A stretch of 64,000 nucleotides of DNA, from the NCBI RefSeq assembly GCF_016462545.1, contig NZ_JAEMTA010000016.1, positions 32,422 to 96,421 on the forward strand. The letters run 5' to 3'. This document shows, piece by piece, positions 1 through 8,920 of this stretch. The position numbers and the translations under genes were made by a program. How positions within the stretch are numbered: position 1 is the first letter of the stretch; each line of letters starts with the position of its first letter. The stretch comes from Mycolicibacterium sp. GTDB taxonomy: Bacteria > Actinomycetota > Actinomycetes > Mycobacteriales > Mycobacteriaceae. The notes under the pieces were generated by a model. That model ran no database searches. It was not told the DNA's origin and saw only the letters and a program-made list of their open reading frames with translations.

Positions 1-2385
1 GTGCAGCTGGGCGCGGCCGGTGTCGCGCTGGCGGTGTTGTGGCGGTCGGGTCCGCGCCGCGGCTGGCGGCGGCCGAGGTGGCGGCGCGCCTGGTGGGTCG
101 ACGTCGGCGTGCTCGTGACGCTCGCCGGGTGGGCACTGATCGGACCGTTGGCCGTCGACGACGGCTGGGCGTCGATGATCGCCCGCAACGTCGTCGCGAC
201 GGGGAACCCGGGCAACTACTACCGGTGGTGGAACGCCGCCGAGGTGCCGTTCGCCTTCAGCCAGGAACTACTCGCGCCGTGGACCGCGGTGAGCACCGCG
301 CCGCTGTGGTTGCGAGTGCCGAGCACGCTTCTGGCGATGGCGACCTGGTTCGCGCTGAGTCGCGGCGTGCTGGGTGCCGCGCTCCCGGTGCGGGCGGGCA
401 CGGCCCGAGTCCGACTGCTCGCCGCCGCGTGCCTGCTGGCCGCGTGGCTGCCGTTCAACCTCGGCACTCGTCCGGAATCCTATGTGGCGCTTGGTGTCAC
501 GGTGGCGTTGGCGCTCGTCATGCGCGCCAGGTATCTGCGCGACCTCGGCCTGCTGGCGCTTGTCATCGCGCTGGTGCTGCCGATCAGCCCCAACGGCATT
601 CTGGTCGCGGCTCCGATCGTGGTGTTCGCACCCCGCCTGCTGGCGGTGCTGCGGGCCGGCTCACCGACCCGGGTGCACCTGTACGCCCACCTGCTGGCGC
701 TGGGCTGCCTCGTCGCCGTCGGACTCGTGGTGATCTTCGCCGACCAGACCTGGGACGCCCTCGTCACCGCCAGCGACTGGCACACGTTCTTCGGGCCGGC
801 CCTGCCGTGGTACGACGAACCCGACCGCTATCGCTATCTGTTGGAGTCGGGCCAGCAGGGCAGCGCACCGAAGCGACTGCCGGTGTTGTTGGCGCTCGCC
901 ATGATTCCCGTGGTGATCCTGCTCGCATATCCGCGCCGCTACCGCGACTTCGTGGGTCGCGCGGGGATCAGAACGGCGGCGGTGGTCACGATCGCCCTGG
1001 CGCTCTTCGCCGTCTCACCGTCGAAGTGGTCCTATCACCTCGGCGCCGCAGCCGGACTGTTCGCCGCCCTGCTCGTGGTCGGCGTCGTGCTGGTGGTGCG
1101 CCGCGCGCGGTCTCCCGACCGCTACCTCAGCATCGTCGGCGTCGGTGGGTCAGCGCTCCTGATCGCCGCCGTCGCACTCGCCTTCGACGGGCCGAACGCG
1201 TGGTGGTTACCCGCCTCCTACGACGTGCCCTGGGCATCGGAACCGCCTCGGCCGCTGGGCATTCCGTTGCACAGTCCGCTGCCGTGGCTCGTCGCGGTCG
1301 TCGTCCTCTCGGTGGTGATCCACCGCCGACGTCCGGCGGCGGCGCCGGCGGGCAGCCCGGCCGTCGTGGTCCCCACCGCCGTCGGCGTCGTCCTCGCCCT
1401 CCTCCTGGGCTCCTTCGCCGTCGCACCCCTGCGCCGCCCCGAGGGCTCGTTGGCGATGGCCAATCTGCACCGCATCGACGGCAGTCGGGTGTGCGGCCTG
1501 GCCGATGACATTCAGGTGCTGCCCGACGGTCCGGTGCTGGCAGCCTCGAACGACGGCGGTGAGCAACTGGCCGGCTTCGGCGCACAGGCCGGCTTCCCGC
1601 CGGACGCACCCCCACCCGATCCGCCGGGCACGGGCACGTCGGCCTACCTCTGGGGTAGCCGCACCCCCGACGAGCACGCGACCGGAACCCTGCTCAGCAG
1701 ATGGTTCGACCTTCCGCCGCAGCCGGCGAACGGCGGTGTCGCAGTGTCGGTTTCGGGCCGCACCGACGGCGCGAACCACCTCGGCTTCGAGTTCGGCCGC
1801 ACCGACGGTCCCGGGGTCGTCCCCCTCGGTGAACGCACACCGGTCGACCGGCCCGCCATCGACGAGGATCCCGCGCACCCGCTGTGGCGCTCGATCGGGA
1901 TCGACGCCTCGGCCATCCCGGCGGATGCGAATCGCGTCCGCCTCCGCGCCGTCGACGGCCGGGCCGATGACCTCGGCTGGCTGGCGGTCACGGGGCCGCG
2001 ATTGCGCTCGACGATCGCGCTGACCGCGTTCCTCGACAGCCGGGGCCCGGTGTTGATCGGCTGGCCGGTGGCCTTCCTCTTTCCGTGCATCAGGGACATC
2101 GTGACCGTGTCGGCCGGCGTCGCCACCACGCCCAGGACCGTGATCGAGTCACCGCGCCCGTTCCTGGACGACGACCGGCGCCGCGAGATCGGCGGCGTCT
2201 TCGCGGCACTGACCGAGTTCGGCGCGTTGCACGAGATCCCCAGCCGCCTCGTCGGGCACCCGGAGGTCGACTGGGGAACCGTCCAGGTCTACGACGACGT
2301 GGCCCGCGACGCGTACCAGCGCACGGTGACGCACGCGCTGGTGCCGGGCATCGACGGCGCTCCGCACGCGACACCCGAGCGCTGA
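1..2385 (+). CDS. Emb-like arabinosyltransferase (GT53), 5' part missing
   Basis: The 794 visible residues look like the membrane and C-terminal parts of mycobacterial EmbA/B/C, which move arabinose from decaprenyl-phosphoryl-arabinose onto cell-wall arabinan outside the plasma membrane. An Asp-Asp pair (residues 53-54, VDDGW) sits in the first loop, where the family has its catalytic Asp, followed by NYYRWWN. A WYDEPDRYRYL motif lies near residue 270. Membrane segments run to about residue 475, then a soluble domain ends with GWPVAFLFPC, typical of the Emb C-terminus. Complete Emb proteins have about 1,070-1,100 residues, so the start lies before the window and the GTG at base 1 is internal. 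It is not next to other emb genes here, so it is probably an extra paralogue. Family is clear; acceptor and role are unknown. Confidence 0.88.
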   Translation: MQLGAAGVALAVLWRSGPRRGWRRPRWRRAWWVDVGVLVTLAGWALIGPLAVDDGWASMIARNVVATGNPGNYYRWWNAAEVPFAFSQELLAPWTAVSTAPLWLRVPSTLLAMATWFALSRGVLGAALPVRAGTARVRLLAAACLLAAWLPFNLGTRPESYVALGVTVALALVMRARYLRDLGLLALVIALVLPISPNGILVAAPIVVFAPRLLAVLRAGSPTRVHLYAHLLALGCLVAVGLVVIFADQTWDALVTASDWHTFFGPALPWYDEPDRYRYLLESGQQGSAPKRLPVLLALAMIPVVILLAYPRRYRDFVGRAGIRTAAVVTIALALFAVSPSKWSYHLGAAAGLFAALLVVGVVLVVRRARSPDRYLSIVGVGGSALLIAAVALAFDGPNAWWLPASYDVPWASEPPRPLGIPLHSPLPWLVAVVVLSVVIHRRRPAAAPAGSPAVVVPTAVGVVLALLLGSFAVAPLRRPEGSLAMANLHRIDGSRVCGLADDIQVLPDGPVLAASNDGGEQLAGFGAQAGFPPDAPPPDPPGTGTSAYLWGSRTPDEHATGTLLSRWFDLPPQPANGGVAVSVSGRTDGANHLGFEFGRTDGPGVVPLGERTPVDRPAIDEDPAHPLWRSIGIDASAIPADANRVRLRAVDGRADDLGWLAVTGPRLRSTIALTAFLDSRGPVLIGWPVAFLFPCIRDIVTVSAGVATTPRTVIESPRPFLDDDRRREIGGVFAALTEFGALHEIPSRLVGHPEVDWGTVQVYDDVARDAYQRTVTHALVPGIDGAPHATPER

Positions 2386-2418
2386 GAGTTCACAGCGAGC
2401 TGTGCTTCACTCACCGAG

Positions 2419-3072
2419 ATGGGACTCCCAGATGCCCCGATCGGCCTGCGGATCGGGGCCGCCGTTGCGCTCGGCGTGGCCGCGGCCAGCGCGGTAGGAC
2501 TGACGGTCGGTTGGCCCTACGCACCCGCCACCGGCTGGATCGTCGCGGCCGTGACCTACCTGGCGTGGACCTGGCTGATCGTCGGGCGCCTCGACGCCGA
2601 CGGCACCAAGGCGCACGCGACCAAATATCGCGACGACGATTCCACTCCGTGGATCCTCGATCTCGCCGTGCTCATCGCCAGCATCGCCAGCTTGGGAGGC
2701 GTCGGCTACCTGCTGGTGGCCGGATCGACGGGCGGGGACGTCAGCGCCGCGGTCGTGGGAGGGCTGAGTGTCGTCGCGGCGTGGGTCACCGTCCACACCG
2801 TCTACATGCTCAGGTATGCCCGACTGTTCTACGGCGGCGACACCGAAGGCGGCGTCGACTTTCATCAAGACGGATATCGACCCGACTACGGCGACTTCGG
2901 CTACCTGGCCTTCACGCTCGGCATGACCTACCAGGTGTCGGACACCGACCTGGTCAGTCGCCCCATCCGGATGACGGCGCTCCGCCACGCCCTGCTGTCG
3001 TTTCTGCTCGGCGCGATCATTCTGGCGATCACCATCAACCTGGTGGCCAGCCTGATCGGATCCAACCACTGA
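2419..3072 (+). CDS. DUF1345 family membrane protein
   Basis: A 217-residue protein with about five hydrophobic segments. The middle and C-terminal part carries the conserved DUF1345 block: HTVYMLRYARLFY, then GGVDF, then a DYGDFGYLAFTLGMTYQVSDTDL stretch (around residues 130-180). The function of this family is not established. The ATG start lies 33 bases after the stop of the Emb-like gene on the same strand, so the two may be co-transcribed. The next gene, menA, begins 24 bases downstream. Nothing in the protein suggests an enzyme; a role in the membrane is all that can be said. Confidence 0.85.
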   Translation: MGLPDAPIGLRIGAAVALGVAAASAVGLTVGWPYAPATGWIVAAVTYLAWTWLIVGRLDADGTKAHATKYRDDDSTPWILDLAVLIASIASLGGVGYLLVAGSTGGDVSAAVVGGLSVVAAWVTVHTVYMLRYARLFYGGDTEGGVDFHQDGYRPDYGDFGYLAFTLGMTYQVSDTDLVSRPIRMTALRHALLSFLLGAIILAITINLVASLIGSNH

Positions 3073-3096
3073 GACCGCGCGTGCGACGATGGCGGC

Positions 3097-3966
3097 GTGG
3101 CCAGTTTCGCGCAGTGGGTCGAAGGCGCTCGACCGCGCACGTTGCCCAACGCCGTCGCACCGGTGATTGCCGGCACGGGAGCCGCAGCGTGGCTCGGTGA
3201 CGCCGTGTGGTGGAAGGCCCTGCTGGCGTTGGTCGTATCGCTGGCTCTCATCGTGGGCGTGAACTACGCCAACGACTACTCCGACGGCATCCGCGGCACC
3301 GACGACGTGCGGGCGGGCCCGCTGCGCCTCGTCGGGTCCAGACTCGCCTCACCCCGCGCCGTCGCCACCGCGGCGGCGATCAGCCTCGGGGTCGGCGCGG
3401 CGGCGGGCCTGGTGCTGGCGGTCGTGAGCCAGCCGTGGCTGATCGCCGTCGGCGCGGCGTGCATCGCCGGGGCGTGGCTGTACACCGGCGGCTCGAAGCC
3501 CTACGGCTACAGCGGTCTCGGCGAGGTCGCGGTGTTCGTGTTCTTCGGTCTCGTCGCCGTGCTCGGCACGCAGTACACCCAGGCGCTGCGAGTGGACTGG
3601 GTCGGTGCGGCGCTCGCCGTCGCCACCGGCGCCCTGTCGTCGGCAGTGTTGGTGGCCAACAACCTTCGCGACATTCCGACCGACAAGGAATCCGGCAAGA
3701 TCACGTTGGCGGTGCGACTCGGCGACGGCCGCACCCGCGTGCTGTACCAGGTGCTGGTGGCACTGGCGTTCGTGCTGACCCTCGTTCTGACGTTGGCGAC
3801 GCCGTGGTGCGCCGTCGGTCTGGTGGCGTTGCCGCTGGCGGTGCGGGCCGCCGCACCGGTGCGTTCCGGCCGCGGCGGCAAGGACCTCATCCCCGTCCTG
3901 CGCGACACCGGGTTGACGATGCTGGTGTGGTCCATCGCGGTGGCGGCGGCCCTGGCTTTCGCGTAG
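3097..3966 (+). CDS. menA: 1,4-dihydroxy-2-naphthoate polyprenyltransferase MenA
   Basis: An integral-membrane UbiA-family prenyltransferase that attaches a long isoprenoid chain to 1,4-dihydroxy-2-naphthoate, giving demethylmenaquinone, the last membrane step but one of menaquinone synthesis. The protein has 289 residues, close to the M. tuberculosis protein. The first Asp-rich motif NDYSDG (about residues 59-64) and the second [14 protein letters not shown] (about 187-200) bind the Mg-diphosphate substrate. Eight to nine membrane segments are visible. The GTG start gives the usual N-terminus, with [17 protein letters not shown] near the front, as in MenA proteins. Its neighbourhood of membrane and cytochrome c maturation genes fits a respiratory role. 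Confidence 0.95.
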   Translation: MASFAQWVEGARPRTLPNAVAPVIAGTGAAAWLGDAVWWKALLALVVSLALIVGVNYANDYSDGIRGTDDVRAGPLRLVGSRLASPRAVATAAAISLGVGAAAGLVLAVVSQPWLIAVGAACIAGAWLYTGGSKPYGYSGLGEVAVFVFFGLVAVLGTQYTQALRVDWVGAALAVATGALSSAVLVANNLRDIPTDKESGKITLAVRLGDGRTRVLYQVLVALAFVLTLVLTLATPWCAVGLVALPLAVRAAAPVRSGRGGKDLIPVLRDTGLTMLVWSIAVAAALAFA

Positions 3967-4016
3967 TCCCCGCACGGGATCGGCGGTCATGCGGTCGGCA
4001 GTGGCATCCTGGCGGA

Positions 4017-4676
4017 GTGGGCATCGTGTTTCGGTTGGCCGAGCTCCTGCTGATGCTCGTGCCCGTGGCGGGCGTCGTCCTGGCGGGGCTCAGCGTGTGG
4101 AAGCGGGTCCAGCAGTCCTCGGCTCCGGCTCCGGACGACGAGCCCCCCGGACCGGTCAGGGGGGCGCCGACGAATCCCGCCGCCCTGTGGCGCATCATCA
4201 CGCGCACCCTCGAGGAACACGCCCGCACCGACAGCCGCTGGATGGCCTACGAGTTGGACAGCGACAAGCTCCTCGACTTCCCGCTCATGACCGACATGCG
4301 CGCCCCGCTGACCACGGCGTTCCACAAGGCCAAGCTGCGCGCGGACCTCTTGCGCCCCGCCAAGGCCGAGGACCTGTTCGACGATCGTGAGTCGGCCGCG
4401 CAGTACCTCGCGGCCGTCGAGGACTACACGACGGCGTTCGATGCCGCCGAGGCCGACGCGATCCGTCGTCGTCGCAGCGACTTCTCCCCCGACGGCCAGC
4501 AGCGCATCGCCCGCGCCCGCAGCCTGCTGAGCGTGGCGTCGGATCCCGGTGCGACGCAGAACGAACGCGAACGGGCCTATGAGTTGGCGACCCGGGAGCT
4601 CGACGGGCTGGTGGTCCTTCCGGCCACGACCCGCGACGGCATCGAACGCGGTATCGCGGGTCAACTCGACGGCTGA
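4017..4676 (+). CDS. Hypothetical membrane-anchored protein, 219 residues
   Basis: I do not recognise a named family. The protein starts at a GTG (a second GTG three codons on is possible), has one N-terminal hydrophobic segment (about residues 4-24, ELLLMLVPVAGVVLAGL), a short Pro-rich linker, and then a charged, mainly helical cytoplasmic part with many Arg/Glu/Ala. The reading frame stays open far upstream into menA, but that upstream part has shadow-ORF composition, so the start was placed at the first start codon after menA ends. It lies 50 bases after menA on the same strand and converges with the DUF4229 gene. An anchored cytoplasmic helical protein is the most that can be inferred. 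Confidence 0.7.
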   Translation: MGIVFRLAELLLMLVPVAGVVLAGLSVWKRVQQSSAPAPDDEPPGPVRGAPTNPAALWRIITRTLEEHARTDSRWMAYELDSDKLLDFPLMTDMRAPLTTAFHKAKLRADLLRPAKAEDLFDDRESAAQYLAAVEDYTTAFDAAEADAIRRRRSDFSPDGQQRIARARSLLSVASDPGATQNERERAYELATRELDGLVVLPATTRDGIERGIAGQLDG

Positions 4677-4706
4677 GCGACCTGAACCGCAGGCGTCATA
4701 CTCTCG

Positions 4707-5039
4707 TCACACGGCCGGAGGCTCGTCGCCGCGCAGGCGGGCCCGCAACTGGTCGCGGTCGCGACGACGCCGTTCGTCGAACACCGCCATGCTCGCGGTG
4801 GCTCGCCGGCGCAGCGGCGCGAACAGCCAAATGCCCAGCGGCAGAGCGATGACGATCGCGAAGAGCAGGGGTACGACGATCGGAAACTCGCCGATGCCCA
4901 GCAGGTGCCCACCGAAGTAGATCGCCGCGGCCAGCACGGCGACCAACAGCAGACGAGCAAACGTGTAGATCAGGACGTCGAGCACCATCCGCGAGCCCGG
5001 TCGAGGGGTCGCTTCGCCACTGTCCTCTGGAACTGCCAC
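4707..5039 (-). CDS. DUF4229 family small membrane protein
   Basis: Roughly 110 residues, with two membrane segments (LIYTFARLLLVAVLAAAIYF and FPIVVPLLFAIVIALPLGIWLF) followed by a basic cytoplasmic tail rich in Arg. This matches DUF4229, whose M. tuberculosis member (Rv0531, 105 residues) lies in the same neighbourhood. I chose the GTG at 5039 because a TANNNT-type -10 hexamer (TAAGCT, 5052-5047 on the minus strand) ends exactly seven bases before it, a usual arrangement for leaderless mycobacterial mRNAs. An ATG at 4988 would give 93 residues and remains possible. The gene is transcribed away from the 53-residue protein on the plus strand. Function is unknown. Confidence 0.75.
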   Translation of the reverse strand: MAVPEDSGEATPRPGSRMVLDVLIYTFARLLLVAVLAAAIYFGGHLLGIGEFPIVVPLLFAIVIALPLGIWLFAPLRRRATASMAVFDERRRRDRDQLRARLRGDEPPAV

Positions 5040-5088
5040 GGGCCCGAGCTTACCGACGGCGCGTATATTTACTGCAAGGAGGTTTTTG
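5040..5088. promoter_or_regulatory. Compact divergent promoter region
   Basis: Between two divergent small membrane-protein genes there are only 48 bases. The minus strand carries TAAGCT (5052-5047) seven bases from the GTG of the DUF4229 gene. The plus strand carries TATATT (5064-5069), then AAGGAGG (5076-5082) and a GTG at 5088. Both look like -10 elements of the main sigma factor; neither has a clear -35. The minus transcript would be leaderless, the plus transcript would have a leader of about 15 bases. Assignment is by motif only. Confidence 0.5.
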
Positions 5089-5249
5089 TGCTGCAGTTCG
5101 TTCTCCTCGTCGTCATCTTGGCGGCCCTGGCCTACGGGGCTTGGCGCCTGGTGCGTGCGACCGCAAATCGACCAAGGACCAGGACCATCGGGCCGGACGA
5201 CGACCCCGAGTTCCTCAACCGGCTCAACCACGGCAAGGATCCTCGCTGA
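5088..5249 (+). CDS. 53-residue single-pass membrane protein
   Basis: A very short gene with one of the strongest ribosome binding sites in the window (AAGGAGG, five bases before the GTG at 5088). The product has one N-terminal membrane helix (VLQFVLLVVILAALAYGAWRL) and a basic-then-acidic cytoplasmic tail ending LNRLNHGKDPR. The strong RBS, membrane-helix pattern and a TATATT box upstream argue that it is real and not a shadow. It faces the ParA-like gene tail to tail: its stop ends seven bases before that gene's stop. No function can be assigned. A small conserved gene is expected in this place in other mycobacteria (from memory, Rv0530A). Confidence 0.7.
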   Translation: MLQFVLLVVILAALAYGAWRLVRATANRPRTRTIGPDDDPEFLNRLNHGKDPR

Positions 5250-5256
5250 GCGAGAT

Positions 5257-6360
5257 TCAGTGTGCGCCGGGGAAACCGTCGGCGACCACGGCCGCCAACT
5301 CCGTCAGGGCGTCGCGAGTCTCCGGCTTGAGCCTGTCGAGACTGATCTCCGCGCCCTCTTCGAGATGCGGGTCGAACGGGACCTGCAGCACCGCCTTGCA
5401 TCGGCGGGAGAAGTGGTCGACCACCTTCCCCTGATCGACGCGTGAACCGCCCCGACCCGATTGCGGCCGAACCGCATTGATGACGGCGATCGAATCGGCC
5501 ACCAATTCCTGATATCCGTGCGCGTCGAGCCAGTCCAGCGTCGCGGACGCGCTGCGGGCGCCGTCCACCGACCCCGAGCTGACCACGATCAGCACGTCGG
5601 CATTGTTCAACACGGCCGACATGGCCGAGTGCAGCATCCCGGTCCCGCAGTCGGTGAGCACCAGGCTGTAGAAGCGCTCGAGCACCTCGAGCGTCCGCTT
5701 GTAGTCCTCGCTGCTGAACGCCTCCGACACGGCCGGATCACTTTCGGAGGCAAGCACTTCCAGCCGGCTCGGGCCCTGCGACGTGTAATTGCGGACGTCG
5801 CTGTAGCTGCTGATGCCCTCGGCGTCGCGCAGCAGGTGCCGGACCGTCGACGGCGTCTCGAGCGGCACCTTCTGACTCAGGGTGCCGCGGTCTGGATTGG
5901 CGTCGACCGCGATGACCCGGTCACCGCGTGCGGAGGCGAACGTGGCACCGAGGGTCGCGGTGATCGTGGTCTTCCCGACGCCGCCCTTGAGCGACAACAG
6001 CGCGATGCGGTAGCAGCCGCGAAGTGGTCGACTGGCCTGGGCGGTAAGCGCCTTGCGGCGCAACGCCTTCCGACCCTCACCGAGATTCACCAGCGTGAAC
6101 GAGCCCACGTACAGCCAGCGCCGCCAGCCGCCGCTGGGCTTGCGCTTGGGTTGGCCGAGCAGTGCCACGGTGGACAGATCCAGGTAGGGCACCTGCGGTT
6201 CGGGACGCGACGGCGTGGGCGGCGGCTCGGGCAGCTTCACGACCGGCATCCCGTGCGGCGGGGTCGGCGCCGTCCACTCCGGTGGGATCGCCTGGGACGG
6301 ATCGGAGAAACGTTGTTGCGACCGGAAATCCGGTGGTTGCTCAGACGCCGGAGGAATCAA
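5257..6360 (-). CDS. ParA/MinD-like ATPase with Pro-rich N-terminus
   Basis: A 367-residue protein with a Pro-rich N-terminal third and a deviant Walker A motif SLKGGVGKTT (around residue 135), then VIAVDANPDRGTLSQ and LVLTDCGTGM as Walker A' and B regions. This is the MinD/ParA P-loop ATPase fold seen also in mycobacterial EspI-like proteins. The gene follows ccsA by only two bases, so it ends the cytochrome c maturation operon, as in M. tuberculosis (Rv0530). The start is unsure: a TTG at 6360, right after the ccsA stop, was chosen because no ATG or GTG in frame fits. A role in placing or regulating a membrane complex is an inference. Confidence 0.8.
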   Translation of the reverse strand: MIPPASEQPPDFRSQQRFSDPSQAIPPEWTAPTPPHGMPVVKLPEPPPTPSRPEPQVPYLDLSTVALLGQPKRKPSGGWRRWLYVGSFTLVNLGEGRKALRRKALTAQASRPLRGCYRIALLSLKGGVGKTTITATLGATFASARGDRVIAVDANPDRGTLSQKVPLETPSTVRHLLRDAEGISSYSDVRNYTSQGPSRLEVLASESDPAVSEAFSSEDYKRTLEVLERFYSLVLTDCGTGMLHSAMSAVLNNADVLIVVSSGSVDGARSASATLDWLDAHGYQELVADSIAVINAVRPQSGRGGSRVDQGKVVDHFSRRCKAVLQVPFDPHLEEGAEISLDRLKPETRDALTELAAVVADGFPGAH

Positions 6361-6362
6361 CC

Positions 6363-7340
6363 TCAGCCCACCCCTGCATAGGAATGCAGCCCCGTCACCA
6401 CGAGGTTGATGAAGAACAGGTTGAACACCATCGCAACGAAGCCGACGACGTTGATCCACGCGGCCTTCTTGTCCCGCCAGCCGGCCGTGGAGCGCGCGTG
6501 CAGGTACGCGGCGTAGACGACCCAGGCGATGAACGCGACCGTCTCCTTGGGGTCCCAGCCCCAGTAGCGGCCCCACGCCTCCTCGGCCCAGATGGCGCCG
6601 AAGATGACCCCGAAGCCGAAGATCGGGAACGCGAAGATGGTGGTGCGGTAGGCGATTCGGTCCAGTGTCTGACCGTCGGGCAGCCGCGCCACGATCTCGG
6701 CGAGCCTGCCCTCACGGCCCGGATCGCCCAGCGGTGACATCTTGGCCAGGAACAGGATGCTCGCCACGCCGGCGACGAGGAACACCCCCGAGCCGAGGCT
6801 GACGACCGACACGTGGATCGGCAGCCAGTACGACTGCAAGGCGGGCATCACCGGTGCGGCGTTGGAGTACAACCACTTTCCGGACACGGCCAGCAGGATC
6901 AGCACGGGCAGGAGCACGAACGCCCACAGTGCGCGGTACTTCGGCCTGCGCAGGGTGACCGCCGCCGCGATGAGGCCGCAGAGGCACGTCAGGTTGATGA
7001 ACTCGTACATGTTGCCCCACGGCACGCGCGCGGTCGCGAGACCGCGCAGCACGACGCAGGCCAGCAGCATCGCGGTACCGAGGTACACCAGCGCGAGACC
7101 GGCCCGACCGACCCGCTCGTCGAACGGACGTCTCGGGGTGTCGACGACGACGCCGGGCTGCGCACTGTCGGCCGATACGGCGCCCGCCGACACCAGCTCG
7201 CGGGCGTCCGCCCGACGGCTGCTGCTGTAGGCCAGTTCGACGGCCAGCAGGAGCAGCGCGAGGACGAGGACCACGATCGTCGACGTGAAGGCGAGGTCCG
7301 AGAGCCGGGCAAACCCAAGGTCGATGTTGGGGGTGTTCAC
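6363..7340 (-). CDS. ccsA: Cytochrome c synthase subunit CcsA (CcsB-type nomenclature varies)
   Basis: A polytopic membrane protein of 325 residues that, with ResB, exports haem and joins it to CXXCH motifs of apocytochromes c outside the membrane (system II). The haem-handling WWD-type motif reads WGRYWGWDPKE (about residues 256-266) and conserved His residues flank it (for example in LPIHVSVVSLGSG and LHSYAGVG). About eight membrane segments are seen. The GTG at 7340 overlaps the resB stop by four bases (GTGA), which indicates translational coupling; the longer frame upstream is inside resB. Length matches M. tuberculosis CcsA (324). Confidence 0.95.
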   Translation of the reverse strand: MNTPNIDLGFARLSDLAFTSTIVVLVLALLLLAVELAYSSSRRADARELVSAGAVSADSAQPGVVVDTPRRPFDERVGRAGLALVYLGTAMLLACVVLRGLATARVPWGNMYEFINLTCLCGLIAAAVTLRRPKYRALWAFVLLPVLILLAVSGKWLYSNAAPVMPALQSYWLPIHVSVVSLGSGVFLVAGVASILFLAKMSPLGDPGREGRLAEIVARLPDGQTLDRIAYRTTIFAFPIFGFGVIFGAIWAEEAWGRYWGWDPKETVAFIAWVVYAAYLHARSTAGWRDKKAAWINVVGFVAMVFNLFFINLVVTGLHSYAGVG

Positions 7341-8920
7341 GAAGTCTCTCTCCCGCCTGTGTCCGCCGGTGGCACCAGCCGCGCGGTCAACTTCTCGAAC
7401 TCGTCGCCCCACCCGGAGTTGTCCGTGCGGGCGAGACCGCCTAGCTCTACCTCAACGGTACCCGGCGCGCCCGGTGACACCCGAACCCAGATCCGCCGGC
7501 GGCGCACCACCAGCGATACCAGCAGCCCGGCCATCATCGACATGGCGAAGATCAGCACCCAGACCTGTGCCGGGTCATGGGATACCTGGACGTTGATGAA
7601 CGGCACCGCACCGTCGAACCGCACCTGGGTGCCGTCGTTCAGCCGCGTCGACTCGCCCGCCTTCAGATTCACCCGGGCCTGCTTGTTGAGCCGCTTCTGC
7701 TCGATCAGGCTGGAATCCAGGGTGAACAGCGACTGGGGTCGGCCGGTATCGAGGCCGGTGTCACCGCGATAGACGTCGACGGCGACCGCCGGGTCGTTCA
7801 GCGCGGGGTAGCTCGACGAGAGCAGCTTGCCGTCGAGCTGTTCGGTCGGCGCGAACAGCCCCTGGATGGCGATCTGATTCTTGCGCCGTTCCCCGGGGTT
7901 CGGATAGGTGCCGCCGGGCGGGTCGACGCGGATGACGCCCGAGGACAGCAGCGTGATCGGGTCGTCGGGGCGCCACTGCACGGTCTGGGTGCGCTTCTGG
8001 CCGTCGGGGAAGGTGACGGTGAACGTCGGGGCGTAACCGTGGCCCTGCAGGTACAGCCGGTCGCCACCGAGCCGCAGCGGATGGTTGACCTCGAGGCGGT
8101 AGGGCCGCCAGGTGTCGGTGTCCAGGTCCGCTCCGGCCTGGTAGTCGACGTTGGCCGCAAAGCTCAGCGCCTGCCCGCTGGGCAGATAGGTGGCGTCGAA
8201 GTCGTTGACCCGCAGGCAGATCGGATTCAGCGAGGTGCCGTCGACGGTGTTGCCCGCGCGGAACGAGTCGAAGGCCGCCGGCGACGCCGAGCAGAATCCG
8301 GGCCCGCCGTTGGCGACCACGATCACGTTGCCCTCGTAACCGAACAACTTGCCCGCGGCCACCGCGACCAGCAGCCCGAGCAGGGAGAAGTGGAAGACGA
8401 TGTTGCCGAACTCGCGGAGGTAACCCTTCTCCGCTGACACTTCGATGACGTCGCCATGTTCGCCCTCGCGGCGGCTGACGCGCCGCCAGCCCTTGAGTCG
8501 CGCTTCGACCTCGGTGGCGACGGCCTCGGCGTCGCCGGCGGTCTGCAGCGCCGCGTGCTTGGGCAGCCTGGTCAGATTCCGCGGCGCGGCCACCGGCGTG
8601 GCGCGCATGCTGCGAAGGTGCTCGGCCAGGCGCGGGGTGAGACATCCGACCAACGAGATGAACAGCAGCGCGTAGATCGCGGTGAACCAGAAGCTGGAGA
8701 ACACGTCGAACATCTGCAGGCGGTCCAGCCACGGCCCGATCAGCGTGTGCTGGGCGAGGTAGTCGTCCACCTTGCCCGCGTTGAGGCTGCGCTGCGGCAC
8801 CAGTGCGCCGGGGATGGCGCCGAGCGCCAGCAGGAACAGCAGCACCAGCGCCGTACCCATCGAGGTCAGGGTGCGCCACGTGTTCCTGGCATACGCCCCA
8901 AGGCGCTTCACGAACGTCAT
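7337..8920 (-). CDS. resB: Cytochrome c maturation protein ResB (Ccs1)
   Basis: A 527-residue ResB/Ccs1 family protein, partner of CcsA in system II cytochrome c assembly. Three N-terminal membrane helices (about residues 20-45, 70-95 and 165-190) precede a large domain on the outer face, and a fourth helix near the C-terminus (VLIFAMSMMAGLLVSLVV). Typical ResB wording includes FWFTAIYALLFISLVGCLTPR and FHFSLLGLLVAVAAGKLFGYEG, the latter with a conserved His. The ATG at 8920 overlaps the ccdA stop (ATGA). The frame stays open upstream through ccdA but the encoded sequence there is a shadow. It is the second-last step of the operon before ccsA. Confidence 0.93.
   Translation of the reverse strand: MTFVKRLGAYARNTWRTLTSMGTALVLLFLLALGAIPGALVPQRSLNAGKVDDYLAQHTLIGPWLDRLQMFDVFSSFWFTAIYALLFISLVGCLTPRLAEHLRSMRATPVAAPRNLTRLPKHAALQTAGDAEAVATEVEARLKGWRRVSRREGEHGDVIEVSAEKGYLREFGNIVFHFSLLGLLVAVAAGKLFGYEGNVIVVANGGPGFCSASPAAFDSFRAGNTVDGTSLNPICLRVNDFDATYLPSGQALSFAANVDYQAGADLDTDTWRPYRLEVNHPLRLGGDRLYLQGHGYAPTFTVTFPDGQKRTQTVQWRPDDPITLLSSGVIRVDPPGGTYPNPGERRKNQIAIQGLFAPTEQLDGKLLSSSYPALNDPAVAVDVYRGDTGLDTGRPQSLFTLDSSLIEQKRLNKQARVNLKAGESTRLNDGTQVRFDGAVPFINVQVSHDPAQVWVLIFAMSMMAGLLVSLVVRRRRIWVRVSPGAPGTVEVELGGLARTDNSGWGDEFEKLTARLVPPADTGGRETS

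Noticed and set aside
1127..1878. Long minus-strand open frames inside the Emb-like gene
   Set aside because: Arg/Pro/Ala-rich composition typical of antisense frames in high-G+C DNA; no motif; the plus-strand protein is well conserved.
3207..4016. Upstream extension of the 219-residue membrane-anchored protein
   Set aside because: Overlaps menA in another frame with shadow composition; a GTG at 4017 after menA explains the gene.
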